Assembly: GCF_052857255.1 (NCBI RefSeq) | Contig: NW_027526748.1 | Location: forward strand, 1 to 64,000 | Origin: Amblyomma americanum | Taxonomy: Eukaryota; Arthropoda; Arachnida; Ixodida; Ixodidae | DNA length: 64,000 nt | Reading direction: 5' to 3' | In this document: positions 1 to 12,800 of the stretch, piece by piece | Layout: each line of letters opens with the position of its first letter | Numbering within the stretch: the stretch's first letter is position 1 | The notes under the pieces: generated by a model | Databases searched by the model: none | Told to the model about the DNA's origin: nothing | What the model saw: the letters and a program-made list of their open reading frames with translations, nothing else | Program-made: the position numbers and the translations under genes

Positions 1-679
1 CGAAATGAGCTAAATCACAACACATGGGTTTTACAAGTGTTCCTCTGATACGCGTCAAAACTTTTTCTTTTATAACTGCGCGAAAAGCATGTATTCTTGC
101 TTAATACAGCGAATCAAGTTGTTTTAGACCGAAACGAGCTAAATCACAACACATCGGTATTACAAGTGTTCCACGTGATACTCGTCAAAACTTTTTCTCT
201 TATAACTGCGCGAAAAGCATGTATTCCTGTTTAATACAACGAAACAAGCTGTTTTAGACCAAAACGAGCTAAATCACAACACATCGGTTTTACAAGTGTT
301 CCTCTGATACGCGTCAAATTTTTTTCTCTTATAACTGCGCGAAAAGCATGTATTCTTGCTTAATACAGCGAAACAAGCTGTTTTAGGACCGAAACGAGCT
401 AAATCACAACACATCGGTTTTACAAGTGTTCCTCTGATACGCGTCAACTCTTTTTTCTTATATAGCTGCGCGAAAAGCTTGTATTCGTGCTTAGTCCAAC
501 GAAACAAGCTGTTTTAGACCGAAACGAGGTAAATCTGAACACATAGGTTTTACAAGTGTCCCTGTGACACGCCTTTAAAGCTTTTTCTCTTATCACTGCG
601 CGAAAAGCATGTATTTCTGCTTAATACAGCGAAACAAGCTGTTTTAGACCGAAACGAGCTAAATCACAACACATCGGTT
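1..679. repeat. Left-edge divergent monomers, including class D
   Basis: About five units with more private changes than average: acatgggtt, ttcctctgatac followed by gtcaaattttttt, a cgtcaactcttttttctta unit with tatagctgcg, and a class D unit with gaggtaaatctgaac and acatagg. The stretch from about 0.38 to 0.64 kb is colinear with 25.69-25.95 kb and 41.69-41.95 kb. No gene is seen. Confidence 0.85.
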
Positions 680-1582
680 TTACAAGTGTTCCTCTGATAC
701 GCGTCAAAACTTTTTCTCTTATAACTGCGCGAAAAGCATGTATTCGTGCTTAATACAGCGAAACAAGCTGTTTTAGACCAAAACGAGCTAAATCTGAACA
801 CATCGGTTTACAAGTGTTCCTCTGATACACGTCAAAACTTTTTCTCTTATAACTGCGCGAAAAGCATGTATTCTTGCTTAATACAACGAAACAAGCTGTT
901 TTAGACCGAAACGAGCCAAATCACAACACATCGGTATTACAAGTGTTCCACGTGATACTCGTCAAAACTTTTTCTCTTATAACTGCGCGAAAAGCATGTA
1001 TTCGTGCTTAATACAACGAAACAAGCTGTTTTACACCGAAACGAGCTAAATCTGAACACATCGGTTTTACAAGTGTCCCTGTGACACGCGTCAAAACTTT
1101 TTCTCTTATAACTGCGCGAAAAGCATGTATTCTTGCTTAATACAACGAAACAAGCTGTTTTAGACCGAAATGAGCTAAATCACAACACATCGGTTTTACA
1201 AGTGTTCCTCTGATACGCGTCAAAACTTTTTCTCTTATAACTGCGCGAAAAGCATGTATTCTTGCTTAATACAACGAAACAAGCTGTTTTAGACCGAAAC
1301 GAGCTAAATCATAACACATCGGTTTTACAAGTGTCTCTCTAATAGGCGTCAAAACTTTTTCTTCTATAACTGCGCGTAAAGCATGTATTCGTGCTTAATA
1401 CAACGAAACAAGTTGTTTTAGACCGAAACGAGCTAAATCTGAACACATCGATTTTACAAGTGTCCCTGTGACACGCGTCAAAACTTTTTCTCATATAACT
1501 GCGCGAAAAGCATGTATTCTTGCTTAATACAGCGAAACTAGCTGTTTTAGACCGAAACGAGCTAAATCACAACACAAAGGTT
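680..1582. repeat. 7-monomer higher-order repeat, copy 1 (903 bp)
   Basis: Order: A1, B with atcggtttacaag and gatacacg, A2, B1 with ttttacaccg, A1 with gaaatgagc, A3 with cataac and aataggcg, B with atcgatttt and ctcatataac. The same ordered private variants return exactly 903 bp later (7 x 129). For instance the atcggtttacaag unit lies at about 0.80 kb and again at about 1.71 kb. Confidence 0.88.
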
Positions 1583-2485
1583 TTACAAGTGTTCCTCTGA
1601 TACGCGTCAAAACTTTTTCTCTTATAACTGCGCGAAAAGCATGTATTCGTGCTTAATACAGCGAAACAAGCTGTTTTAGACCAAAACGAGCTAAATCTGA
1701 ACACATCGGTTTACAAGTGTTCCTCTGATACACGTCAAAACTTTTTCTCTTATAACTGCGCGAAAAGCATGTATTCTTGCTTAATACAACGAAACAAGCT
1801 GTTTTAGACCGAAACGAGCCAAATCACAACACATCGGTATTACAAGTGTTCCACGTGATACTCGTCAAAACTTTTTCTCTTATAACTGCGCGAAAAGCAT
1901 GTATTCGTGCTTAATACAACGAAACAAGCTGTTTTACACCGAAACGAGCTAAATCTGAACACATCGGTTTTACAAGTGTCCCTGTGACACGCGTCAAAAC
2001 TTTTTCTCTTATAACTGCGCGAAAAGCATGTATTCTTGCTTAATACAACGAAACAAGCTGTTTTAGACCGAAATGAGCTAAATCACAACACATCGGTTTT
2101 ACAAGTGTTCCTCTGATACGCGTCAAAACTTTTTCTCTTATAACTGCGCGAAAAGCATGTATTCTTGCTTAATACACGAAACAAGCTGTTTTAGACCGAA
2201 ACGAGCTAAATCATAACACATCGGTTTTACAAGTGTCTCTCTAATAGGCGTCAAAACTTTTTCTTCTATAACTGCGCGTAAAGCATGTATTCGTGCTTAA
2301 TACAACGAAACAAGTTGTTTTAGACCGAAACGAGCTAAATCTGAACACATCGATTTTACAAGTGTCCCTGTGACACGCGTCAAAACTTTTTCTCATATAA
2401 CTGCGCGAAAAGCATGTATTCTTGCTTAATACAGCGAAACTAGCTGTTTTAGACCGAAACGAGCTAAATCACAACACAAAGGTTT
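1583..2485. repeat. 7-monomer higher-order repeat, copy 2 (903 bp)
   Basis: It repeats the order and private variants of the preceding 903 bp almost base for base. One difference is a 2-bp loss in the fifth unit (tacacgaaac for tacaacgaaac or tacagcgaaac, near 2.17 kb). The high identity implies a recent tandem event. Confidence 0.88.
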
Positions 2486-3470
2486 TACAAGTGTTCCTCT
2501 AATACGCGTCAAAACTTTTTCTCTTATAACTGCGCGAAAAGCATGTATTCTTGCTTAATACTACGAAACAAGCTGTTTTACACCGAATCGAGCTAAATCA
2601 CAACACATCGGTTTTACAAGTGTTCCTCTGATACGCGTCAAAACTTTTTCTCTTATAACTGCGCGAAAAGCATGTATTCGTGCTTAATACAGCGAAACAA
2701 GCTGTTTTAGACCAAAACGAGCTAAATCTGAACACATCGGTTTTACAAGTGTTATAACTGCGCGAAAAGCATGTATTCTTGCTTAATACAACGAAACAAG
2801 CTTGTTTTAGACCGAAACGAGCACAAATCACAACACATCAATCGGTATTACAAGTGTTTCCAACGTGATACTCGTCAAAACTTTTCTCTTATAAACTGCG
2901 CCGAAAAGCATGTATTCGTGCTTAATACAACTGAAACAAGCTGTTTTACAACCGAAACGAGCTAAAATCTGAACACAATCGGTTTTACAAGTGTCCCTGT
3001 GACACGCGTCAAAACTTTTTCTCTTATAACTGCGCGAAAAAGCATGTATTCTCTTGCTTAATACAACGAACAAGCTGTTTTAGACCGAAATGAGCTAAAA
3101 TCACAACACATCGGTTTTACAAGTGTTCCTCTGATACGCGTCAAAACCTTTTTCTCTTATAACTGCGCGAAAAGCATGTATTCTTGCTTAATACAACGAA
3201 ACAAGCTGTTTTAGACCGAAACGAGCTAAATCATAACACATCGGTTTTACAAGTGTCTCTCTAATAGGCGTCAAAACTTTTTCTTCTATAACTGCGCGTA
3301 AAGCATGTATTCGTGCTTAATACAACGAAACAAGTTGGTTTTAGACCGAAACGAGCTAAATCTGAACACATCGATTTTACAAGTGTCCCCTGTGACACGC
3401 GTCAAAACTTTTTCTCATATAACTGCGCGAAAAGCATGTATTCTTGCTTAATACTACGAAAACAAGCTGT
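2486..3470. repeat. 7-monomer higher-order repeat, copy 3, damaged, plus one extra unit
   Basis: An extra A1 unit (about 2.49-2.61 kb, ttttacaccgaatcgagc nearby) precedes a third run of the same 7-unit order. The second unit of this copy lacks 30 bp of the box and T tract: acaagtgtt is joined directly to ataactgcg at about 2,752. From there on many single-base insertions appear that copies 1 and 2 lack, such as aagcttgttttag, cacatcaatcgg, tgtttccaacgtg and gcgccgaaaag. The unit order is still readable through to the atcgatttt unit near 3.37 kb. Confidence 0.8.
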
Positions 3471-6400
3471 TTTAACACCGAATCGAGAGCTAAATCACAA
3501 ACACATCGGTTTTACAAGTGTTCCTCTGATACGCGTCTAAACTTTTTCTCTTTATAACTGCGCGAAAAGCATGTATTCGTGCTTAATACAACGAAACAAG
3601 TTGTTTCAGACCGAAACGAGCTAAATCTGAGAACACATCGTTTTACAAGTGTTCCTCTGATACGCGTCAAAACTTTTTCTCTTATAACTGCGCGAAAAGC
3701 ATGTATTCTTGCTTAATACAGCGAAACAAGCTGTTTTAAAACCGAAACGAGCTAAATCACAACACATCGGTATTACAAGTGTTCCACGTGATACTCGTCA
3801 ATAAATTTTTCTCTTATAAACTGCGCGAAAAGCATGTATTCGTGCTTAATACAACGAAACGAGCTGTTTTACGACCGAAACGAGCTAAATCTGAACACAT
3901 CGGTTTTACAAGTATCCACGTGATACTCGTCAAAACTTTTTCTCTTATAACTGCGCGAAAAGCATGTATTCTTGCTTAATACAACGAAACAAGCTGTTTT
4001 AGACCGAAACGAGCTAAATCACAACACATCGGTTTTACAAGTGTTCCTCTGATACGCGTCAAACCTTTTTTTCTTATAACGGCGCGAAAAGCATGTATTC
4101 TTGCTTAATACAGCGAAACAAGCTGTTTTAGACCGAAACGAGCTAAATCACAACACATCAGTATTACAAGTGTTCCACGTGATACTCGTCAAAACTTTTT
4201 CTCTTTTAACTGCGCGAAAAGCATGTATTCGTGCTTAATACAACGAAACAAGCTGTTTTCGACCGAAACGAGCTAAATCTGAACACATCGGTTTTACAAG
4301 TATCCACGTGATACTCGTCAAAACTTTTTCTCTTATAACTGCGCGAAAAGCATGTATTCTTGCTTAATACAACGAAACAAGCTGTTTTAGACCGAAACGA
4401 GCTAAATCACAACACATCGGTTTTACAAGTGTTCCTCTGATACGCGTCAAAACTTTTTCTTTTATAACTGCGCGAAAAGCATGTATTCTTGCTTAATACA
4501 GCGAATCAAGCTGTTTTAGACCGAAACGAGCTAAATCTGAACACATCGGTTTTACAAGTATCCACGTGATACTCGTCAAAACTTTTTCTCTTATAACTGC
4601 GCGAAAAGCATGTATTCTTGCTTAATACAGAGAAACAAGCTGTTTTAGACCGAAATGAGCTAAATCACAACACATCGGTTTTACAAGTGTTCCTCTGATA
4701 CGCGTCAAAACTTTTTCTTTTATAACTGCGCGAAAAGCATGTATTCTTGCTTAATACAGCGAATCAAGCTGTTTTAGACCCAAACGAGCTAAATCACAAA
4801 ACATCGGTATTACAAGTGTTCTACGTGATACTCGTCAAAAGTTTCTCTTATAACTGCGCGAAAAGCATGTATTCGTGCTTAATACAACGAAACAAGCTGT
4901 TTTAGACCAAAACGAGCTAAATCTGAACACATCGGTTTTACAAGTATCCACGTGATACTCGTCAAAACATTTTCTCTTATAACTGCGCGAAAAGCATGTA
5001 TTCTTGCTTAATACAACGAAACAAGCTGTTTTAGACCGAAACGAGCTAAATCACAACACATCGGTTTTACAAGTGTCTCTCTAATACGCGTCCAAACTTT
5101 TTCTCTTATAACTGCGCGAAAAGCATGTATTCGTGCTTAATACAACGAAACAAGCTGTTTTAGACCGAAACGAGCTAAATCTGAACACATCGGTTTTACA
5201 AGTGTCCCTGTGACGCGCGTCAAAACTTTTTCTCTTATAACTGCGCGAAAAGCATGTATTCTTGCTTAATACAGCGAAACAAGCTGTTTTAGACCGAAAC
5301 GAGCTAAATCACAACACATCGGTTTTACAAGTGTTCCTCTGATACGCGTCTAAACTTTTTCTCTTATAACTGCGCGAAAAGCATGTATTTGTGCTAAATA
5401 CAACGAAACAAGCTGTTTTAGACCGAAACGAGCTAAATCTGAACACATCGGTTTTACAAGTGTCCCTGTGACACGCGTCAAAACTTTTTCTCTTATAACT
5501 GCGCGAAAAGCATGTATTCTTGCTTAATACAGCGAAACTAGCTGTTTTAGACCGAAACGAGCTAAATCACAACGCAAAGGTTTTACAAGTGTTCCTCTAA
5601 TACGCGTCAAAACTTTTTCTCTTATAACTGCGCGAAAAGCATGTATTCTTGCTTAATACTACGAAACAAGCTGTTTTACACCGAAACGAGCTAAATCACA
5701 ACACATCGGTTTTACAAGTGTTCCTCTGATACGCGTCTAAACTTTTTCTCTTATAACTGCGCGAAAAGCATGTATTCGTGCTTAATACAACGAAACAAGC
5801 TGTTTCAGACCGAAACGAGCTAAATCTGAACACATCGGTTTTACAAGTGTTCCTCTGATACGCGTCAAAACTTTTTCTCTTATAACTGCGCGAAAAGCAT
5901 GTATTCTTGCTTAATACAGCGAAACAAGCTGTTTTAAACCGAAACGAGCTAAATCACAACACATCGGTATTACAAGTGTTCCACGTGATACTCGTCAAAA
6001 ATTTTTCTCTTATAACTCCGCGAAAAGCATGTATTCGTGCTTAATACAACGAAACAAGCTGTTTTAGACCGAAACGAGCTAAATCTGAACACATCGGTTT
6101 TACAAGTATCCACGTGATACTCGTCAAAACTTTTTCTCTTATAACTGCGCGAAAAGCATGTATTCTTGCTTAATACAACGAAACAAGCTGTTTTAGACCG
6201 AAACGAGCTAAATCACAACACATCGGTTTTACAAGTGTCTCTGATAGGCGTCAAAACTTTTTCTTCTATAACTGCGCGTAAAGCATGTATTCGTGCTTAA
6301 TACAACGAAACAAGCTGATTTAGACCGAAACGAGCTAAATCTGAACACATCGGTTTTACAAGTGTTCCTCTGATACGCGTCAAAACTTTTTCTCTTATAA

Positions 6401-6499
6401 CTGCGCGAAAAGCATGTATTCTTGCTTAATACAGCGAAACAAGCTGTTTTAGACCGAAACGAGCTAAATCACAACACATCGGTTTTACAAGTGTTCCTC
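3471..6499. repeat. Mixed A/B monomer stretch
   Basis: About 23 monomers with frequent A2-B2 pairs (tattacaag with CACGTG followed by agtatccacgtg), A1 units with cttttataac, and A3 units. The first 400 bp carry the tail of the single-base insertion burst. Several units resemble those of 20.1-20.6 kb, including the acgcaaagg or acacaaagg form of A1 near 5.57 kb and the ttttacaccg unit after it. No gene or foreign insertion is seen. Confidence 0.85.
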
Positions 6500-7225
6500 T
6501 GATACGCGTCAAAACTTTTTCTCTTATAACTGCGCGAAAAGCATGTATTCTTGCTTAATACAGCGAAACAAGCTGTTTTAGACCGAAACGAGGTAAATCT
6601 GAACACATCGGTTTTACGTGTCCCTGTGACACGCCCTTAAAGCTTTTTCTCTTATCACTGCGCGAAAAGCATGTATTTCTGCTTAATACAGCGAAACAAG
6701 CTGTTTTAGACCGAAACGAGCTTAATCACAACACATCGGTTTTACAATTGTTCCTCTGATACGCGTCTAAACTTTTTCTCTTATAACTGCGCGAAAAGCA
6801 TGTATTCGTGCTTAATACAGCGAAACAAGCTGTTTTAGACCGAAACGAGCTAAATCACAACACATCGGTTTTACAAGTGTTCCTCTGATACGCGTCAAAA
6901 CTTTTTCTCTTATAACTGCGCGAAAAGCATGTATTCGTGCTTAATACAACGAAACAAGCTGTTTTAGACCAAAACGAGCTAAATCTGAACACATCGGTTT
7001 TCCAAGTGTCCATGTGATACGCGTCAAAACTTTTTCCCTTATAACTGCGCGAAAAGCATGTATTCTTGCTTAATACAACGAAACAAGCGGTTTTAGACCG
7101 AAATGAGCTAAATCACAACACATCGGTTTTACAAGTGTTCCTCTGATACGCGTCAAAACTTTTTCTCTTATAACTGCGCGAAAAGCATGTATTCTTGCTT
7201 AATACAGCGAAACAAGCTGTTTTAG
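6500..7225. repeat. 2,193-bp offset duplication, left copy
   Basis: This holds a D unit with a private 3-bp loss (ttttacgtgtccc at about 6,613) and gcccttaaagc, an A4-like unit with gagcttaatc, A1, B3 with ctttttcccttataac, and an A1 preceded by caagcggttttag (about 7,085). All of these return 2,193 bp downstream (17 x 129), at about 8,806 and 9,278. Confidence 0.87.
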
Positions 7226-8692
7226 ACCGAAACGAGCAAAATCACAACACATCGGTATTACAAGTGTTCCACGTGATACTCGTCAAAAAGTTTTCTCTTA
7301 TAACTGCGCGAAAAGCATGTATTTGTGCTTAATACAACGAAACAAGCTGTTTTAGACCGAAACGAGCTAAATCTGAACACTTCGGTTTTACAAGTATCCA
7401 CGTGATACTCGTCAAAACTTTTTCTCTTATAACTGCGCGAAAAGCATGTATTCTTGCTTAATACAACGAAACAAGCTGTTTTAGACCGAAACGAGCTAAA
7501 TCACAACACATCGGTTTTACAAGTGTCTATCTGATACGCGTCAAAACTTTTTCTTCTATAACTGCGCGTAAAGCATGTATTCTTGCTTAATACAACGAAA
7601 CAAGCTGTTTTAGACCGAAACGAGCTAAATCTGAACACATCGGTTTTACAAGTATCCACGTGATACTCGTCAAAACTTTCTCTCTTATAACTGCGCGAAA
7701 AGCATGTATTCTTGCTTAATACAACGAAACAAGCTGTTTTAGACCGAAACGAGCTAAATCATAACACATCGGTTTTACAAGTGTCTCTCTAATAGGCGTC
7801 AAAACTTTTTCTTCTATAACTGCGCGTAAAGCATGTATTCGTGCTTAATACAACAAAACAAGTTGTTTTAGACCGAAACGAGCTAAATCTGAACACATCG
7901 GTTTTACAAGTGTCCCTGTGACACGCGTCAAAACTTTTTCTCTTATAACTGCGAGAAAAGCATGTATTCTTGCTTAATACAACGAAACAAGCTGTTTTAG
8001 ACCGAAACGAGCTAAATCACAACACATCGGTTTTACAAGTGTCTCTCTAATACGCGTCAAATTTTTTTCTCTTATAACTGCGAGAAAAGCATGTATTCTT
8101 GCTTAATACAGCGAAACAAGCTGTTTTAGACCGAAACGAGCAAAATCACAACACATCGGTTTTACAATTGTTCCTCTGATACGCGTCTAAACTTTTTCTC
8201 TTATAACTGCGCGAAAAGCATGTATTCGTGCTTAATACAGCGAAACAAGCTGTTTTAGACCGAAACGAGCTAAATCACAACACATCGGTTTTACAAGTGT
8301 TCCTCTGATACGCGTCAAAACTTTTTCTCTTATAACTGCGCGAAAAGCATGTATTCGTGCTTAATACAACGAAACAAGCTGTTTTAGACCAAAACGAGCT
8401 AAATCTGAACACATCGGTTTTCCAAGTGTCCATGTGATACGCGTCAAAACTTTTTCCCTTATAACTGCGCGAAAAGCATGTATTCGTGCTTAATACAACG
8501 AAACAAGCTGTTTTAGACCGAAACGAGTTAAATCTGAGCACATCGGTTTTACAAGTGTCCCTGTGACACGCGTCAAAACTTTTTCTCTTATAACTGCGCG
8601 AAAAGCATGTATTCTTGCTTAATACAACGAAACAAGCTGTTGTAGACCGAAATGAGCTAAATCACAACACATCGGTTTTACAAGTGTTCCTC
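7226..8692. repeat. Units between the two 17-mer copies
   Basis: Roughly eleven monomers: A2 with gagcaaaatc, B2 with acacttcgg, A3, B2, A3 with aataggcg, B1, A3 with gcgagaaaagc and aaattttttt, A4, A1, B3, B4 and A1 with ttgtagaccg. The part from about 7.74 kb onward reappears at 9.42-10.3 kb, apart from a deletion at 9.82 kb. No gene is seen. Confidence 0.83.
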
Positions 8693-9418
8693 TGATACGC
8701 GTCAAAACGTTTTCTCTTATAACTGCGCGAAAAGCATGTATTCTTGCTTAATACAGCGCAACAAGCTGTTTTAGACCGAAACGAGGTAAATCTGAACACA
8801 TCGGTTTTACGTGTCCCTGTGACACGCCCTTAAAGCTTTTTCTCTTATCACTGCGCGAAAAGCATGTATTTCTGCTTAATACAGCGAAACAAGCTGTTTT
8901 AGACCGAAACGAGCTTAATCACAACACATCGGTTTTACAATTGTTCCTCTGATACGCGTCTAAACTTTTTCTCTTATAACTGCGCGAAAAGCATGTATTC
9001 GTGCTTAATACAGCGAAACAAGCTGTTTTAGACCGAAACGAGCTAAATCACAACACATCGGTTTTACAAGTGTTCCTCTGATACGCGTCAAAACTTTTTC
9101 TCTTATAACTGCGCGAAAAGCATGTATTCGTGCTTAATACAACGAAACAAGCTGTTTTAGACCAAAACGAGCTAAATCTGAACACATCGGTTTTCCAAGT
9201 GTCCATGTGATACGCGTCAAAACTTTTTCTCTTATAACTGCGCGAAAAGCATGTATTCTTGCTTAATACAACGAAACAAGCGGTTTTAGACCGAAATGAG
9301 CTAAATCACAACACATCGGTTTTACAAGTGTTCCTCTGATACGCGTCAAAACTTTTTCTCTTATAACTGCGCGAAAAGCATGTATTCTTGCTTAATACAG
9401 CGAAACAAGCTGTTTTAG
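8693..9418. repeat. 2,193-bp offset duplication, right copy
   Basis: It repeats the left copy, including the ttttacgtgtccc deletion, gcccttaaagc, gagcttaatc and caagcggttttag. Just after it the arrays part: the left copy continues into an A2 unit, the right copy into an A3 with cataac and aataggcg. A strand switch by unequal exchange near 9.42 kb would explain this. Confidence 0.87.
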
Positions 9419-9819
9419 ACCGAAACGAGCTAAATCATAACACATCGGTTTTACAAGTGTCTCTCTAATAGGCGTCAAAACTTTTTTCTTCTATAACTGC
9501 GCGTAAAGCATGTATTCGTGCTTAATACAACAAAACAAGTTGTTTTAGACCGAAACGAGCTAAATCTGAACACATCGGTTTTACAAGTGTCCCTGTGACA
9601 CGCGTCAAAACTTTTTCTCTTATAACTGCGAGAAAAGCATGTATTCTTGCTTAATACAACGAAACAAGCTGTTTTAGACCGAAACGAGCTAAATCACAAC
9701 ACATCGGTTTTACAAGTGTCTCTCTAATACGCGTCAAATTTTTTTCTCTTATAACTGCAAGAAAAGCATGTATTCTTGCTTAATACAGCGAAACAAGCTG
9801 TTTTAGACCGAAACGAGCA

Positions 9820-9850
9820 AAATCACAACACATCTAAATCACAACACATC
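9820..9850. repeat. Out-of-register junction with 15-bp direct repeat
   Basis: The 15-mer aaatcacaacacatc occurs at 9,820-9,834 and again at 9,836-9,850, one base apart, so the usual 129-bp spacing shrinks to 16 bp. The corresponding place near 8.14-8.28 kb has a full A4 unit. About 113 bp is therefore missing and the phase of the array slips here. This is one of two clear large register breaks in the window; the other is the 30-bp loss at about 2.75 kb. Confidence 0.88.
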
Positions 9851-12800
9851 GGTTTTACAAGTGTTCCTCTGATACGCGTCAAAACTTTTTCTCTTATAAC
9901 TGCGCGAAAAGCATGTATTCGTGCTTAATACAACGAAACAAGCTGTTTTAGACCAAAACGAGCTAAATCTGAACACATCGGTTTTCCAAGTGTCCATGTG
10001 ATACGCGTCAAAACTTTTTCCCTTATAACTGCGCGAAAAGCATGTATTCGTGCTTAATACAACGAAACAAGCTGTTTTAGACCGAAACGAGTTAAATCTG
10101 AGCACATCGGTTTTACAAGTGTCCCTGTGACACGCGTCAAAACTTTTTCTCTTATAACTGCGCGAAAAGCATGTATTCTTGCTTAATACAACGAAACAAG
10201 CTGTTGTAGACCGAAATGAGCTAAATCACAACACATCGGTTTTACAAGTGTTCCTCTGATACGCGTCAAAACGTTTTCTCTTATAACTGCGCGAAAAGCA
10301 TGTATTCTTGCTTAATACAACGAAACAAGCTGTTTTAGACCGAAACGAGCTAAATCTGAACACATCGGTTTTACAAGTGTCCCTGTGACACGCGTCAAAA
10401 CTTTTTCTCTTATAACTGCGCGAAAAGCATGTATTCTTGCTTAATACAGCGAAACAAGCTGTTTTAGACCGAAACGAGCTAAATCACAACACATCGGTTT
10501 TACAAGTGTTCCTCTGATACGCGTCTAAACTTTTTCTCTTATAACTGCGCGAAAAGCATGTATTCGTGCTAAATACAACGAAACAAGCTGTTTTAGACCG
10601 AAACGAGCTAAATCTGAACACATCGGTTTTACAAGTGTCCCTGTGACACGCGTCAAAACTTTTTCTCTTATAACTGCGCGAAAAGCATGTATTCTTGCTT
10701 AATACAGCGAAACAAGCTGTTTTAGACCGAAACGAGCTAAATCACAACACATCGGTTTTACAAGTGTTCCTCTGATACGCGTCAAAACTTTTTCTCCTAT
10801 AACTGCGCGAAAAGCATGTATTCGTGCTTAATACAACGAAACAAGCTGTTTTAGACCAAAACGAGCTAGATCTGAACACATCGGTTTTCCAAGTGTCCAT
10901 GTGATACGCGTCAAAACTTTTTCTCTTATAACTGCGCGAAAAGCATGTATTCGTGCTTAATACAACGAAACAAGCTGTTTTAGTCCGAAAAGAGTTAAAT
11001 CTGAACACATCGGTTTTACAAGTGTTCCTCTGATACGCGTCAAAACTTTTTCTCTTATAACTGCGCGAAAAGCATGTATTCTTGCTTAATACAACGAAAC
11101 AAGCTGTTTTAGACCGAAACGAGCCAAATCACAACACATCGGTATTACAAGTGTTCCACGTGATACTCGTCAAAACTTTTTCTCTTATAACTGCGCGAAA
11201 AGCATGTATTCGTGCTTAATACAACGAAACAAGCTGTTTTTGACCGAAACGGGCTAAATCTGAACACATCGGTTTTACAAGTATCCACGTGATACTCGTC
11301 AAAACTTTTTCTCTTATAACTGCGCGAAAAGCATGTATTCTTGCTTAATACAACGAAACAAGCTGTTTTAGACCGAAACGAGCTAAATCACAACAAATCG
11401 GTTTTACAAGTGTCTCTCTAATACGCGTCAAAACTTTTTCTCTTATAACTGCGCGAAAAGCATGTATTCTTGCTTAATACAACGATACAAGCTGTTTTAG
11501 ACCGAAACGAGCTAAATCTGAACACATCGGTTTTACAAGTATCCACGTGATACTCGTCAAAACTTTTTCTCTTATAACTGCGCGAAAAGCATGTATTCTT
11601 GCTTAATACAGCGAAACAAGCTGTTTTAGACCGAAATGAGCTAAATCACAACACATCGGTTTTACAAGTGTTCCTCTGATATGCGTCAAAACTTTTTCTT
11701 TTATAACTGCGCGAAAAGCATGTATTCTTGCTTAATACAGCGAATCAAGCTGTTTTAGACCGAAACGAGCTAAATCACAACACATGGGTATTACAAGTGT
11801 TCCACGTGATACTCGTCAAAACTTTTTCTCTTATAACGGCGCGAAAAGCATGTATTCGTGCTTAATACAACGAAACAAGCTGTTTTAGACCGAAACGAGC
11901 TAAATCTGAACACATCGGTTTTACAAGTATCCACGTGATACTCGTCAAAACTTTTTCTCTTATAACTGCGCGAAAAGCATGTATTCTTGCTTAATACAAC
12001 GAAACAAGCTGTTTTAGACCGAAACTAGCTAAATCACAACACATCGGTTTTACAAGTGTCTCTCTAATACGCGTCAAATTTTTTTCTCTTATAACTGCGC
12101 GAAAAGCATGTATTCTTGTTTAATACAGCGAAACAAGCTGTTTTAGACCGAAACGAGCTAAATCACAACACATCGGTTTTACAATTGTTCCTCTGATACG
12201 CGTCTAAACTTTTTCTCTTATAACTGCGCGAAAAGCATGTATTCGTGCTTAATACAGCGAAACAAGCTGTTTTAGACCGAAACGAGCTAAATCACAACAC
12301 ATCGGTTTTACAAGTGTCTCCCTGATACGCGTCAAAACTTTTTCTTCTATAACTGCGCGTAAAGCATGTATTCGTGCTTAATACAACAAAACAAGCTGTT
12401 TTAGAACGAAACGAGCTAAATCTGAACACATCGGTTTTACAAGTGTTCCTCTGATACGCGTCAAAACTTTTTCTCTTATAACTCCGCGAAAAGCATGTAT
12501 TCTTGCTTAATACAGCGAAACAAGCTGTTTTAGACCGAAACGAGCTAAATCTGAACACATCGGTTTTACAAGTGTCCCTGTGACACGCGTCAAAACTTTT
12601 TCTCTTATAACTGCGCGAAAAGCATGTATTCTTGCTTAATACAGCGAAACAAGCTGTTTTAGACCGAAACGAGCTAAATCACAACACATCGGTTTTACAA
12701 GTGTTCCTCTGATACGCGTCTAAACTTTTTCTCTTATAACTGCGCGAAAAGCATGTATTCGTGCTAAATACAACGAAACAAGCTGTTTTAGACCGAAACG

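Noticed and set aside
2771..2965. Plus-strand open frames (60-87 codons) such as those near 2.8, 3.3, 3.8, 28.6, 31.5 and 33.4 kb
   Set aside because: They are also read from satellite units. The first three exist only because of the single-base insertion burst, and the others because of the one-base gaaaacatg loss or the 130-bp A2 unit.
9820..9850. Attachment site or integration scar at the 15-bp direct repeat
   Set aside because: Both copies are ordinary parts of the monomer and nothing lies between them. A deletion junction within the satellite explains it.
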